This document shows positions 27,762-36,567 of a stretch of 45,586 bases of DNA, piece after piece. The notes below the pieces were generated by a model, which saw only the letters and a list, made by a program, of their open reading frames with translations, had not been told where the DNA came from and made no database searches. A program made the translations under genes and the position numbers. This DNA comes from Burkholderiaceae bacterium. Its GTDB lineage: Bacteria; Pseudomonadota; Gammaproteobacteria; Burkholderiales; Burkholderiaceae_C. Numbering within the stretch: position 1 is the first letter of the stretch; each line of letters starts with the position of its first letter. The DNA lies in the NCBI GenBank assembly GCA_913776825.1, contig CAJYPV010000014.1, positions 1 to 45,586 of the forward strand, in the 5' to 3' direction.

Positions 27762-28661
27762 TCAGCTCGCCAGGGCCTGGACCAAGCGCGACGCCCGCGG
27801 TCCGAAGGCATACGCATCCATCCCCAGACAGCCGAAGGTGACGACCTGATGCAGCCGCTGCGGCATCACGGCCGTGCCTCCCGCGCCGGCGGCGACATAC
27901 CAGGGCAGCAGATGCTCGTCGGTCGGATGCATCAGCGCGGCATGGGGCGCTTGCTGGCGATAGTCCGCCAGCGCCGTCCAGTCGAGCGCCGCACTGCGGT
28001 CCGCGAACCATTGGCGGAAGGCGTGTGATTCGGGCATTTCGGCGGCGTCCTCGGCGGGCTGGCCGCGCATCAGCAGGCGCAGGTTGTGGGTGATGCTGCC
28101 GGTGGCCAGCACCAGCACGCCCTGCGCGGACAGCGCCTGCAACCGCGCGCCCAAGGCCATCAACTGCGCGGGAGACGCCTGCGGCGTGAGCGCGAGCGGC
28201 AGCACCGGCACATCGGCGTCCGGGTAGAGATAGCGCATCGCGGTCCAGATGCCGTGGTCCAGCCCGCCATGATCGATGACGGGCAGCGACAGTTCCCGGG
28301 CCAGCGTTTGCGCCAGCGCGGGCGCGCCAGGCGCGTCATAACGCAGGCGGTACAGCTCGGCCGGGAAGCCGCCGAAGTCGTAGATCGCCTCATGCTGCGC
28401 GCCGCCCAGCAGCACGGCATCGCGCGCCGTGGTGTGCGCCGAGATGGCCAGCACGGCGGTGGGGCGTCCCCAGTCACGATCGAGCGTGCGGCCGAGATGC
28501 CGCAGGAACTGGCCCGTCTCGCCGGGTTCCAGCGCAATCATCGGCGACCCATGCGAGACGAACAGCGCCGGGAAGGGCTGATGGACGGCGTCGTCGGACG
28601 CCGGCGTGCGGTCGAGGGCCGGTTGCGCCGGCGCGGTGGGGGTGGTCGAAGGAGCATCCAT
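27762..28661 (-). CDS. class III extradiol ring-cleavage dioxygenase (LigB/DODA, YgiD-like)
   Basis: A protein of 299 residues. The fold is recognised from LFVSHGSPMIAL with the first metal histidine, AISAHTTARD, the GGLDHGIWTAMRYLYPDADVPVLPLAL segment and ATGSITHNLR. Family members such as E. coli YgiD (4,5-DOPA dioxygenase) open catechol rings between or beside the hydroxyls using Fe(II) or Zn. It has a longer N-terminus than usual (about 30 proline/threonine-rich residues). ATG 28661 has GGAGG at 12 nt, rather far; a start nearer the conserved core cannot be excluded. It is divergent from the ABC permease gene. Confidence 0.87.
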   Translation of the reverse strand: MDAPSTTPTAPAQPALDRTPASDDAVHQPFPALFVSHGSPMIALEPGETGQFLRHLGRTLDRDWGRPTAVLAISAHTTARDAVLLGGAQHEAIYDFGGFPAELYRLRYDAPGAPALAQTLARELSLPVIDHGGLDHGIWTAMRYLYPDADVPVLPLALTPQASPAQLMALGARLQALSAQGVLVLATGSITHNLRLLMRGQPAEDAAEMPESHAFRQWFADRSAALDWTALADYRQQAPHAALMHPTDEHLLPWYVAAGAGGTAVMPQRLHQVVTFGCLGMDAYAFGPRASRLVQALAS

Positions 28662-28700
28662 GGCTGAATTAAGCCTCCGCCGATCCCGCGATCGTGGAAA

Positions 28701-28733
28701 CCGCTTGCATGGTCTGTTCAACCCGCTTGCATG
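28701..28733. promoter_or_regulatory. direct repeat in the dioxygenase/permease divergent region
   Basis: CCGCTTGCATG occurs at 28701-28711 and again at 28723-28733, 22 bp apart, close to two helical turns. It lies between two divergent start codons and could be a tandem protein-binding site. Confidence 0.4.
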
Positions 28734-28772
28734 ACCGCAGTCCCGGCACGCACGCGGGGGCACGTCCTTCGC

Positions 28773-28787
28773 TACAGTGCGCGGATG
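28773..28787 (+). promoter_or_regulatory. -10 box placed 6 nt before the permease ATG
   Basis: TACAGT (28773-28778) is followed by 6 nt and then ATG (28785). No ribosome site lies between, as expected for a leaderless mRNA. The -35 is not clear. Confidence 0.4.
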
Positions 28788-31385
28788 AGCGTGCAATCCC
28801 CTCTTCAGTCCAATCCGCCATCGGGCGTCGATGCCGGCGCGGCTGGACGATCCTCTCCGGGCGCCGCATCGCGCCGACCTCCCTCGCTGTGGCGCCAGAC
28901 GGCGCTGCAAACCTGGCGCGATGCGCGGGCGGGCGAGTTGCACCTGCTGATCCTGGCGCTGATGCTGGCGGTGGCGGCGGTCTGCGCGGTGTCCTTCCTG
29001 TCGGATCGGCTCGACCGGGGCCTGCGCCGCGACGCCGCGCAACTGCTGGGCGGCGATGCGGTGGTGGCCAGCGATCAGCCGACGCCGCAGGCGGTGCGCG
29101 ATCTGGCGAGCCGCCTCGGTCTGAAGACGGTGGACACCCTGAACTTCCCCAGCATGGCCCGGGCCACCGATGCCCAGGGCGGCGGCAGCCGGCTGGTGGC
29201 GGTGAAGGCGGTGAGTGCCAGCTACCCGTTGCGCGGCCAGTTGGCGCTGAAGGATGGTCGACGCGTCGCCGGGCCGCCGCCCGGTTCGGTGTGGGTCGAT
29301 GCAGGTGTGCTGAGCGCGCTGGAGCTGAAGGTCGGCGATCCGATCCTGCTGGGCGACGCCACGCTGACGATCGCCGGCGAAATCGCCAATGAGCCCGACC
29401 GGGGCGCGGGCTTCCTGAACTTCGCGCCGCGCGTGATGCTGCCGCTGCAGGATCTCGCGTCGACCGCGCTGATCCAGCCGGCCAGTCGCGTGACCTATCG
29501 CTTCGCCGTGGTCGGCGCGGAACCCGCGCTGCGCCAGTTCAATGACGAGACCCGTCGCCAGGCGCGAGAGCAGAACTGGCGCGGCGTGCGGCTGGAATCG
29601 CTGGAATCGGGCCGCCCGGAAATGCGCCAGACGCTGGACCGCGCGACCAAGTTCCTGAACCTGGTCGCGCTGCTGGCCGCCTTGCTGGCCGCGATTGCGG
29701 TGGCACTGGCCGCGCGGGAATTCGCCAATCGCCATCTGGACGACTGCGCGATGCTGCGCGTGCTGGGCCAGCCTCAGCGCCGGCTGACCTGGGTCTTCAC
29801 CCTGGAATTCGCCTGGGTCGGCCTGATCGCGAGCGCGGCCGGCGTGCTGCTCGGCTTCCTGCTGCATTACGCCTTCATCGGGCTGCTGGCGGGGCTGATC
29901 TCGGTGGACCTGCCGATGCCCGGCATCTGGCCGGTGCTGCTGGGTCTGGGCATGGGCATGTGCCTGCTGCTCGGTTTCGGCCTGCCGCCGGTGCTGCAGC
30001 TTGCCGCCGTGCCGCCGCTGCGCGTCATCCGACGCGAACTCGGCCGGCCGAAGCTGGGATCGATCGTCGTGCTGCTGGCCGGCGTGGTGGGCTTTTCGGC
30101 GGTGCTGACCGCGCTGTCGGCGGATTGGCGGCTCGGGCTGGTGGCCACCGGCGGCTTCGCAGTGGCGCTGGCGTTCTTCGCGCTGCTGGCCTGGCTGGCG
30201 GTCATGGCGCTGAGAGCGGTCGTGCCGCAAGCGGGCGCGCCGCGCTGGCTGCTGCTGGCCACGCGGCAGGTCGCGGCGCGGCCGGCGTTTGCGGTGCTGC
30301 AGGTGGGATCGCTGTCGCTCGGCCTGCTGGCGCTGGCCTTGCTGGTGCTGCTGCGCACCGATCTGATCGACAGCTGGCGGGCGGCCACGCCGACCGATGC
30401 GCCGGATCGATTCGTCATCAACATCCAGCCGGAGCAGGGCGCGGGTTTCCGGTCCAGCCTGGACCAGGCCGGGGTGAAGAACTACGACTGGTATCCGATG
30501 ATCCGCGGCCGGCTGGTCGCGATCAACGGCCAGGCGGTGAAGTCCGGCCAGTTCCAGGAAGAGCGCGCCCAGCGGCTGGTGGAGCGTGAGTTCAACCTCA
30601 GCCACACGGCGACCCTGCCCGCGCACAACCTGCTGACGGCGGGCACCTGGCAGGCCGAGGACAAGGACGGCCTGAGCGTCGAGCAAGGACTGGCCGACCA
30701 ACTCGGCCTGAAGCTGGGAGATCGGCTGCGCTTCGACATCGCCGGTGTGCTCACCGAGGCGCGCATCACCACGCTGCGCAAGGTGGACTGGGGCTCGATG
30801 CGGGTCAATTTCTTCGTGCTGTTCCCGCGCGCCGAGATGCCGGAACTGCCGATCAGCTACATCTCCGCCTACCGGTCCCCCGAGGGTCAGGCGGCGGCGC
30901 TGGATCGGCGGCTGGTCAATGCCTATCCCAACCTGACCTTGATCGATGTGTCGGCCGAGCTGCGCCAGGTCCAGTCGGTGCTGGAGCAGGTGGTGATGGC
31001 GGTTCAGCTGCTGTTCGCGGTGGCCCTGGCGCTGGGCGTCGTGGTGTTGCTGGTCGCTGCGGTGGGATCACGAGATGCGCGCACCCGCGAGTTCGCGCTG
31101 ATGCGCGCACTCGGCGCGCCGAGCGCCTTGCTGGCGGCCGTGCAGCGCGCGGAGCTGCTGGGATTGGGCGCCCTGGCCGGTGCGCTGGCGGGACTCGCCG
31201 CACAGGTGCTCGGCTGGGCGCTGACCCATTACGCCTTTGAATTCGACTGGCAGTTCAAGCCCTGGGTGGTGATCGGCACCACCGTGGCCGGTGCGCTGCT
31301 GGCGCAGCTCGCGGGCTGGTGGGCGCTGCGCGGGGTGCTCAAGCGTCCGGTCGTGCAGACGCTGCGTGAGGCGGATACGCAGTGA
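28785..31385 (+). CDS. ABC transporter permease, FtsX/MacB type (YbbP-like)
   Basis: An 866-residue inner-membrane protein with two copies of the FtsX-like unit. A first membrane helix (HLLILALMLAVAAVCAVSFLSD) is followed by a periplasmic domain of about 200 residues, then helices around FLNLVALLAALLAAIAVALAAREF, a second half with another periplasmic domain (about 540-710) and a last group starting VVMAVQLLFAVALALGVVVLLVAAVGSRDARTREFALMRALGA. Homologues such as YbbP pair with an ATPase (YbbA) and act mechanically on envelope substrates. No ATPase gene is adjacent here: the dioxygenase gene is divergent and an mcp converges. ATG 28785 gives the usual family start; ATG 28731 is possible. Confidence 0.9.
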   Translation: MSVQSPLQSNPPSGVDAGAAGRSSPGAASRRPPSLWRQTALQTWRDARAGELHLLILALMLAVAAVCAVSFLSDRLDRGLRRDAAQLLGGDAVVASDQPTPQAVRDLASRLGLKTVDTLNFPSMARATDAQGGGSRLVAVKAVSASYPLRGQLALKDGRRVAGPPPGSVWVDAGVLSALELKVGDPILLGDATLTIAGEIANEPDRGAGFLNFAPRVMLPLQDLASTALIQPASRVTYRFAVVGAEPALRQFNDETRRQAREQNWRGVRLESLESGRPEMRQTLDRATKFLNLVALLAALLAAIAVALAAREFANRHLDDCAMLRVLGQPQRRLTWVFTLEFAWVGLIASAAGVLLGFLLHYAFIGLLAGLISVDLPMPGIWPVLLGLGMGMCLLLGFGLPPVLQLAAVPPLRVIRRELGRPKLGSIVVLLAGVVGFSAVLTALSADWRLGLVATGGFAVALAFFALLAWLAVMALRAVVPQAGAPRWLLLATRQVAARPAFAVLQVGSLSLGLLALALLVLLRTDLIDSWRAATPTDAPDRFVINIQPEQGAGFRSSLDQAGVKNYDWYPMIRGRLVAINGQAVKSGQFQEERAQRLVEREFNLSHTATLPAHNLLTAGTWQAEDKDGLSVEQGLADQLGLKLGDRLRFDIAGVLTEARITTLRKVDWGSMRVNFFVLFPRAEMPELPISYISAYRSPEGQAAALDRRLVNAYPNLTLIDVSAELRQVQSVLEQVVMAVQLLFAVALALGVVVLLVAAVGSRDARTREFALMRALGAPSALLAAVQRAELLGLGALAGALAGLAAQVLGWALTHYAFEFDWQFKPWVVIGTTVAGALLAQLAGWWALRGVLKRPVVQTLREADTQ

Positions 31386-31454
31386 GTCCCGGCGCGGCGA
31401 CATCGAGCGCCGCGCGCGGGCCGTGATCGCTGCGGCGCCGGCCCGAACCGTGGC

Positions 31455-33599
31455 TTAGAAGGTCTCCCAATCGCCGTCGGAGCCCGACGAGGAAGCCGGC
31501 GGGGAGGCCGCAGGTGCCTTGGACACGTTGGACACGCTGGCCACGTTGGAGACGGCGGGGCTGGCGGGGCGAGGGCTCGCTCCAGTCGGCCCGGGCGAGC
31601 TCGGGCTTGGCGGATGGCTCGAGGCCGCACGCTTGCCCACCGGCTTGCGCGCTGGAGCCTTAGCCACCGGCTGTCGCTGAGCGGGCGAGGGCGCCGGCCG
31701 CGACGGCGTGCCGATCGAGCGCGCGCCGTGCGCGGACGGGTGGGACGTCGTGCCATCGGTCGCGCTGCGCGACGACGGCGCGCTCGCCGGCCGGTCCTGT
31801 CCCAGCCGGAAGACGGACACCACCTCGGTGAGCCGATGCGCCTGATCCTTCAGGCTTTCCGCTGCGGCGGCGGACTCTTCGACCAGCGCCGCGTTCTGCT
31901 GCGTCATCCGATCGAGCTGGGTGACCGCGTCATTCACCTGCGCGATGCCGCCGCTCTGCTCGGTGGATGCGGCGGTGATCTCGCCGATGATGTCGGTGAC
32001 GCGCTGCACGCTGCTGACGATGTCGGTCATCGACGCACCGGCGGCTTCGACCAGGCGCGATCCCGCTTCGACCCGATCCACGCTGGTGCCGATCAATGCC
32101 TTGATCTCCCGCGCGGCCTCGGCGCTGCGCTGTGCCAGACCGCGCACTTCGGACGCGACGACCGCGAAGCCGCGGCCTTGTTCGCCGGCGCGGGCAGCTT
32201 CCACCGCCGCATTCAGCGCCAGGATGTTGGTCTGGAAGGCGATGCCATCGATGGTGCCGATGATGTCGCTGATGCGCCGCGAGCTGTCGTTGATCTCGTC
32301 CATGGTCGAGACCACCTGGCTGACGACCTCGCCGCCTTTGGCCGCCGCGCTCGAGGCGCTGGCCGCGAGCTGATTGGCCGTCTGGGCCGCATCGGCGGTC
32401 TGACGGACGGTCGCCGTCAGCTGCTCCATCGAGGACGCCGCCTGCTGCAGATTGGAGGCGGTCTGTTCGGTGCGCTGCGAGAGGTCCTGCGAACCGATCG
32501 CGATCTCGCTGGAGGCCGTCGAGATGGAGTTGCTGGCCGATCGCACGTCCAGCAGGATGTTCTGGATCTTTTCGGCAAAGACATTGAAGGACGCCGCGAT
32601 GCGGCCCACTTCATCGCGCCCCGATGCCGGCAGTCGGCGGGTGAGATCGCCCTCACCGGCGCTGATGTCGTCCAGCGCGGCCCGCACTTGATCCACGCCT
32701 CGCAGCATCGCTGCGATCGTGCCGGTCATGGCGAGCGCGGCGATCACCATCATGATCAGCGCGGTGATCACGGCGGTGCGCAGCAGCGCGCTGAGCGAGG
32801 CCAGGGCCTCGCTGCGTTTGGCGGCGACGAACAGCTGCCAGTCGGTGTCCGGAATCGGCGTGCCGTTGATCAGGAAGTCATCGTCGCCCACGCGGGCCTC
32901 GACCCAATCGGCCTTGGGATCCAGCGCCTGGGCCAGGGCCTGCGGCGTGAGCTGCGGCGAGAGCGCCGTGGCGTCCTTGAGCGCCAGCGCGGCTTCCGGG
33001 TGCGCGACGATCTTGCCGTCCTTGGACATCAGGAAGGCGAAGCCACCGGGCGTGGGTTTGATGGCTTTGACGGTGGCGACGACGTCGTCGAGAAAGACAT
33101 CGGTCGCGATCACCGCGCGGGTGGCGCCACCGCTCTTGTCGGCCGCCGCGAAGGTCACCACCAGCCGGCCTTTGGAGGCATCCATGTACGGCGCGGTCAG
33201 CACGACGCCCGATCCGCCGGCGGCGGTCGTGTACCAGGGGCGTCCGGTCGGGTCATAGCCGGCTGGCAGGTTCTGGGGCGTGTTGAAGACGATCTTCTTG
33301 TCCGCGAAGCCGACATAAGCCGCTTCCAGGCGGCCGGCCTTGGCGGCCTGCTGCAGCAAGGGAACGGGATCGGCGGCGGTGACGGCGGGCTGCAGCGAGA
33401 CGACGATGTCCCGCTGCAGTCGAACCCACTGCTGGATCGCGTCCGCCCGGGCCGCGGCCAGCTCTTCCAGGGCGCCGGCGAGTTGCTGCTCGGTATGGCT
33501 GCGCACCGTGAGGTAGTTGGCCACCGTGATGGCCAGCAAGTTCATTGCCACGATGCTCACGCCGAGTGAGATGAGGCGCGTCTTGATCGAGTCGAACAT
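31455..33599 (-). CDS. methyl-accepting chemotaxis protein with dCache sensor and WETF tail
   Basis: A protein of 714 residues. Transmembrane helix 1 is at about 9-30, followed by a periplasmic double-Cache domain (with [13 protein letters not shown] and [18 protein letters not shown]), transmembrane helix 2 at about 275-300, a HAMP domain and the MCP signalling coiled coil. The conserved tip is [20 protein letters not shown]. The last ~110 residues are a Ser/Pro/Ala linker ending GDWETF, a tether for the CheR/CheB adaptation enzymes. ATG 33599 is preceded by AAGGAGA. It follows the che operon in the same direction but lies behind a terminator, so it is probably transcribed alone. The ligand is unknown; Cache domains often bind amino or organic acids. 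Confidence 0.95.
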   Translation of the reverse strand: MFDSIKTRLISLGVSIVAMNLLAITVANYLTVRSHTEQQLAGALEELAAARADAIQQWVRLQRDIVVSLQPAVTAADPVPLLQQAAKAGRLEAAYVGFADKKIVFNTPQNLPAGYDPTGRPWYTTAAGGSGVVLTAPYMDASKGRLVVTFAAADKSGGATRAVIATDVFLDDVVATVKAIKPTPGGFAFLMSKDGKIVAHPEAALALKDATALSPQLTPQALAQALDPKADWVEARVGDDDFLINGTPIPDTDWQLFVAAKRSEALASLSALLRTAVITALIMMVIAALAMTGTIAAMLRGVDQVRAALDDISAGEGDLTRRLPASGRDEVGRIAASFNVFAEKIQNILLDVRSASNSISTASSEIAIGSQDLSQRTEQTASNLQQAASSMEQLTATVRQTADAAQTANQLAASASSAAAKGGEVVSQVVSTMDEINDSSRRISDIIGTIDGIAFQTNILALNAAVEAARAGEQGRGFAVVASEVRGLAQRSAEAAREIKALIGTSVDRVEAGSRLVEAAGASMTDIVSSVQRVTDIIGEITAASTEQSGGIAQVNDAVTQLDRMTQQNAALVEESAAAAESLKDQAHRLTEVVSVFRLGQDRPASAPSSRSATDGTTSHPSAHGARSIGTPSRPAPSPAQRQPVAKAPARKPVGKRAASSHPPSPSSPGPTGASPRPASPAVSNVASVSNVSKAPAASPPASSSGSDGDWETF

Positions 33600-33877
33600 G
33601 GACCTGTCTCCTTGACGTCAGGCTCGCCGCGCGTGGCCGCGCGTGTCGGGCCTCCGGTGGGGCAAACGGGGCGCTCAGCCGCCGCGAGGCCCGTGGGCCG
33701 GCAGCGGTGAGTCGTCGAGGAAAATCCATTCTCCAGGGGCGATCCCCTGTCGGGCGTCGACGCCCGGTCAGCTCATGTCCCCGGGAGCAGTGACGGCCAG
33801 AGCGCGCGTCGGCGGTCAGCGGTGAGGGTCGGGCAGGGGTGGCGCCAGACGCGCTGATGCGTTGGCAGCAGAAAAGC
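33600..33877. other. upstream region of the dCache mcp
   Basis: No gene is visible. It should contain the promoter of the mcp. I searched for a FliA-type box like the one before cheY and found no good match. Confidence 0.45.
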
Positions 33878-33904
33878 AAAACGCCCGGACATGGCCGGGC
33901 GTTT
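33871..33904 (-). terminator. terminator of the cheY-cheA-mcp-cheW operon
   Basis: AAAACGCCCGG (33878-33888) pairs with CCGGGCGTTT (33894-33903). On the minus strand the stem is followed by TGCTTTTC. It lies about 100 bp after the cheW stop. Confidence 0.87.
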
Positions 33905-34003
33905 GGGGGCGTTCGGGGGCGGTGAAGCGATCCATCGACCGCAAAGTCGAGGCAGCTTCAGCGCCGGATGAGCCGGATTCGCCGGCTCAGACCGTCGAAA
34001 GGA

Positions 34004-34549
34004 TCAGACCGTCAGGCTATCCATCAGACCCATGTCGGCGCTGGACATCAGGCCTTCGATATCGATCAGGATCAGCATGCGCTCGGCGACGGCGCCGATG
34101 CCCATGATGAAGCTGGTGTTGACGGTGCTGGCGCTGAGTTCCGGCGCGGGACGGATCACGTCGCGGTTCAGTTCCAGCACGTCGGACACCGAGTCCACCA
34201 CCGCGCCGACGACGCGGTTCTTCACGTTCAGCACGATGACGACGGTGAAGCTGTTGTATTCGGCGCTGGCGCATCCGAGCTTCAGGCGCAGGTCGACGAT
34301 CGGCACGATCACGCCGCGCAGATTGACCACGCCCTTGATGAAGTCGGGGGCGTTGGCGATGCGGGTCGGCTGCTCGTAGGAGCGGATTTCCTGCACCTTC
34401 AGGATGTCGATGCCGTACTCCTCCTGACCCAGACGGAAGGTGAGGTATTCACCGCCGGCGGGCGCATTGGAGGCGCTGGAGGGAAGGGTCAGCGCGGCGC
34501 CCGGGCTGGCTTGCACAACCTGTGTGCCGGTTTGTTGGACGATTTCCAT
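34004..34549 (-). CDS. cheW: chemotaxis coupling protein CheW
   Basis: A protein of 181 residues. After a 30-residue flexible start, the CheW beta-barrel begins with [21 protein letters not shown] and contains the hallmark [18 protein letters not shown] and [15 protein letters not shown]. It bridges MCPs and CheA in the cytoplasmic signalling array. ATG 34549 has GAGG at 8 nt. Only 21 bp separate it from the mcp upstream, so it is co-transcribed with cheA and mcp. Confidence 0.97.
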   Translation of the reverse strand: MEIVQQTGTQVVQASPGAALTLPSSASNAPAGGEYLTFRLGQEEYGIDILKVQEIRSYEQPTRIANAPDFIKGVVNLRGVIVPIVDLRLKLGCASAEYNSFTVVIVLNVKNRVVGAVVDSVSDVLELNRDVIRPAPELSASTVNTSFIMGIGAVAERMLILIDIEGLMSSADMGLMDSLTV

Positions 34550-34570
34550 GATGTGACCTCGTGCGACGGA

Positions 34571-36526
34571 TTAAAAGGTTTCCCAGTCGCCATCAGCGGC
34601 GGCCGTGGCCGGGATCGCCGGCGCGGGGGAAGGCGTGAACGGAGCGGCGGCCGGCTTCGGCGCCGCAGCGGATTTCTTCATCGGGGACGCAGCCGGCTTG
34701 GCCTTGGCCACGGGCTTGTTCGCGGCCATCGGCTTCTTCGCCGCACCCGCCGGCTTGGCCGACGGCGTGGCCGGCTTGGCCTTCGGCACCGACGAGGCGA
34801 CCGGCGCGACCGCACGCGGCGTCACCGACGCCTTCGGCGCGGGCGCGCTGAACGAATGGGCCGGCGCCGGTGCCGGCGACGACACGCTGGCAGCGGCCGG
34901 CGCCTTGTAGCTCGATGCCGACGAAGACAGCGACGAGGACAGCGACGCGGCGCTGGCATGGCCGCTGACGCGGAAGCGATCGACCACCGTGCCCAGGCGT
35001 TCGGCCTGGTCCTTCAGGCTTTCGGCGGCGGCGGCGGACTGCTCCACCAGCGCGGCGTTCTGCTGGGTCATCTGGTCAAGGTTGCCCACGCCCTGAGTGA
35101 CCTGGCTGATGCCGTCGCTCTGCTCGCTGGACGCGGCGGTGATCTCGCCAATGATGTCGGTGACGCGCTGCACGCTGGAGACGATGTCGCTCATCGTGCT
35201 GCCGGCTTCCTGCACCAGGCGGGAGCCGGTCTCGACCCGCTCGACGCTGGCGCCGATCAGGGTCTTGATCTCACGCGCGGCCTCGGCGCTGCGCTGGGCC
35301 AGCGAACGGACTTCACCCGCCACCACCGCGAAGCCGCGACCCTGCTCACCGGCACGCGCCGCTTCGACGGCCGCATTCAGCGCCAGGATGTTGGTCTGAA
35401 AGGCGATGCCGTCGATGGTGCCGATGATGTCGCTGATCCGCTTGGAGCTGGCGTTGATCTCGTCCATCGTGGACACGACCTGGCTCACCACCTCGCCACC
35501 TTTGGCCGCCGCGCCGGACGCGGACGAGGCCAGTTGGTTGGCGGTGCGGGCGGAGTCGGCGGTCTGCTTGACGGTGCCGGTCAGTTGCACCAGCGAGGAA
35601 GCGGCTTCCTGCAGGTTGGACGCGGTCTGCTCGGTGCGGCTGGACAGGTCCTGGTTGCCGGTCGCGATTTCCATCGAGGCGGTGCGGATCGAATCCGCTG
35701 CCGTCCGCAACTGGCCGACCATGGTCTGCAGCGCTTCCTGCATGCGGTGCAGCGAGCGGGTGAGCTTGGAGGCTTCATCCACCCCTTCCACCGGCTTCAT
35801 GACCCGCGACAGATCGCCTTCAGCGATCGCCGCCGCCAGCGCTTCGGCATCGGCCAGCGGCGTGCAGATCGTCTGCATGTTCAGCAGCGTCAGCGGCACC
35901 ACGACGATGGCCGCGAAGACCAGCACCAGACCGAAGGCCCAGAGCACGCTGCCCTGCGTGCGCTCCATGCCCTGGCGCATGCTTTCGGATTGGGCTTCCA
36001 GGCGCTTGGCGAGCTCGTCGAGCTGCTTCTCGGCCTCGACGACCTGCTCCTTGGCGGGCGCCAGCAGACGATCGGCCACGGCGGCATGGTCATAGGCGCC
36101 GCCTTCGAGCTGCGTCACCACATTCGCGGCCTTGGCGGCGTAGGTTTCCAGCGCCGTCTGCAGCTTCTTGATGGCGTCCTGATCCTCATCACCGCTCAGC
36201 TTGCCGAGCTGCGCGAGTTCCTCCAGGGCCTTCTTGCGCGCTTCATCCCATTTGGCATGGCGCGTTTTGACGACCTCGGGCTTCTCGTAGTTGATGATCA
36301 TGTCCTTCTCATGGACACGGATCTTCCCCATCGTGTCCGTGAGATCGGTGATCAGATTGCCGCGCGCGGTGGACTTCTCGAGGAATTCCTGCGTCTGGCC
36401 CCGCATCGACTGCATGCCATAGAGGCCGACGCTGCCCACCACCATCAACAGCGCCAGCACGATGGCGATGGCGCCGATCATGCGGGTGCGGATGCTGAAT
36501 TGCCGCAGCAGTGCACTGAAGTTCAT
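34571..36526 (-). CDS. methyl-accepting chemotaxis protein with four-helix-bundle sensor and WETF tail
   Basis: A protein of 651 residues. Transmembrane helix 1 is at about 15-37, then a mainly helical periplasmic domain of about 150 residues (4HB type, with [17 protein letters not shown]), transmembrane helix 2 at about 190-212, HAMP and the signalling coiled coil with tip [20 protein letters not shown]. An unusually long Ala/Pro/Lys/Ser tail of about 125 residues ends GDWETF, the same as in the other mcp. ATG 36526 follows AGAGGTAGGA. It is part of the che operon between cheA (41 bp away) and cheW. The ligand is unknown. Confidence 0.95.
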   Translation of the reverse strand: MNFSALLRQFSIRTRMIGAIAIVLALLMVVGSVGLYGMQSMRGQTQEFLEKSTARGNLITDLTDTMGKIRVHEKDMIINYEKPEVVKTRHAKWDEARKKALEELAQLGKLSGDEDQDAIKKLQTALETYAAKAANVVTQLEGGAYDHAAVADRLLAPAKEQVVEAEKQLDELAKRLEAQSESMRQGMERTQGSVLWAFGLVLVFAAIVVVPLTLLNMQTICTPLADAEALAAAIAEGDLSRVMKPVEGVDEASKLTRSLHRMQEALQTMVGQLRTAADSIRTASMEIATGNQDLSSRTEQTASNLQEAASSLVQLTGTVKQTADSARTANQLASSASGAAAKGGEVVSQVVSTMDEINASSKRISDIIGTIDGIAFQTNILALNAAVEAARAGEQGRGFAVVAGEVRSLAQRSAEAAREIKTLIGASVERVETGSRLVQEAGSTMSDIVSSVQRVTDIIGEITAASSEQSDGISQVTQGVGNLDQMTQQNAALVEQSAAAAESLKDQAERLGTVVDRFRVSGHASAASLSSSLSSSASSYKAPAAASVSSPAPAPAHSFSAPAPKASVTPRAVAPVASSVPKAKPATPSAKPAGAAKKPMAANKPVAKAKPAASPMKKSAAAPKPAAAPFTPSPAPAIPATAAADGDWETF

Positions 36527-36567
36527 GTCCTACCTCTTGTCTCGTTATGTCGGACGTGGATGGCCAT

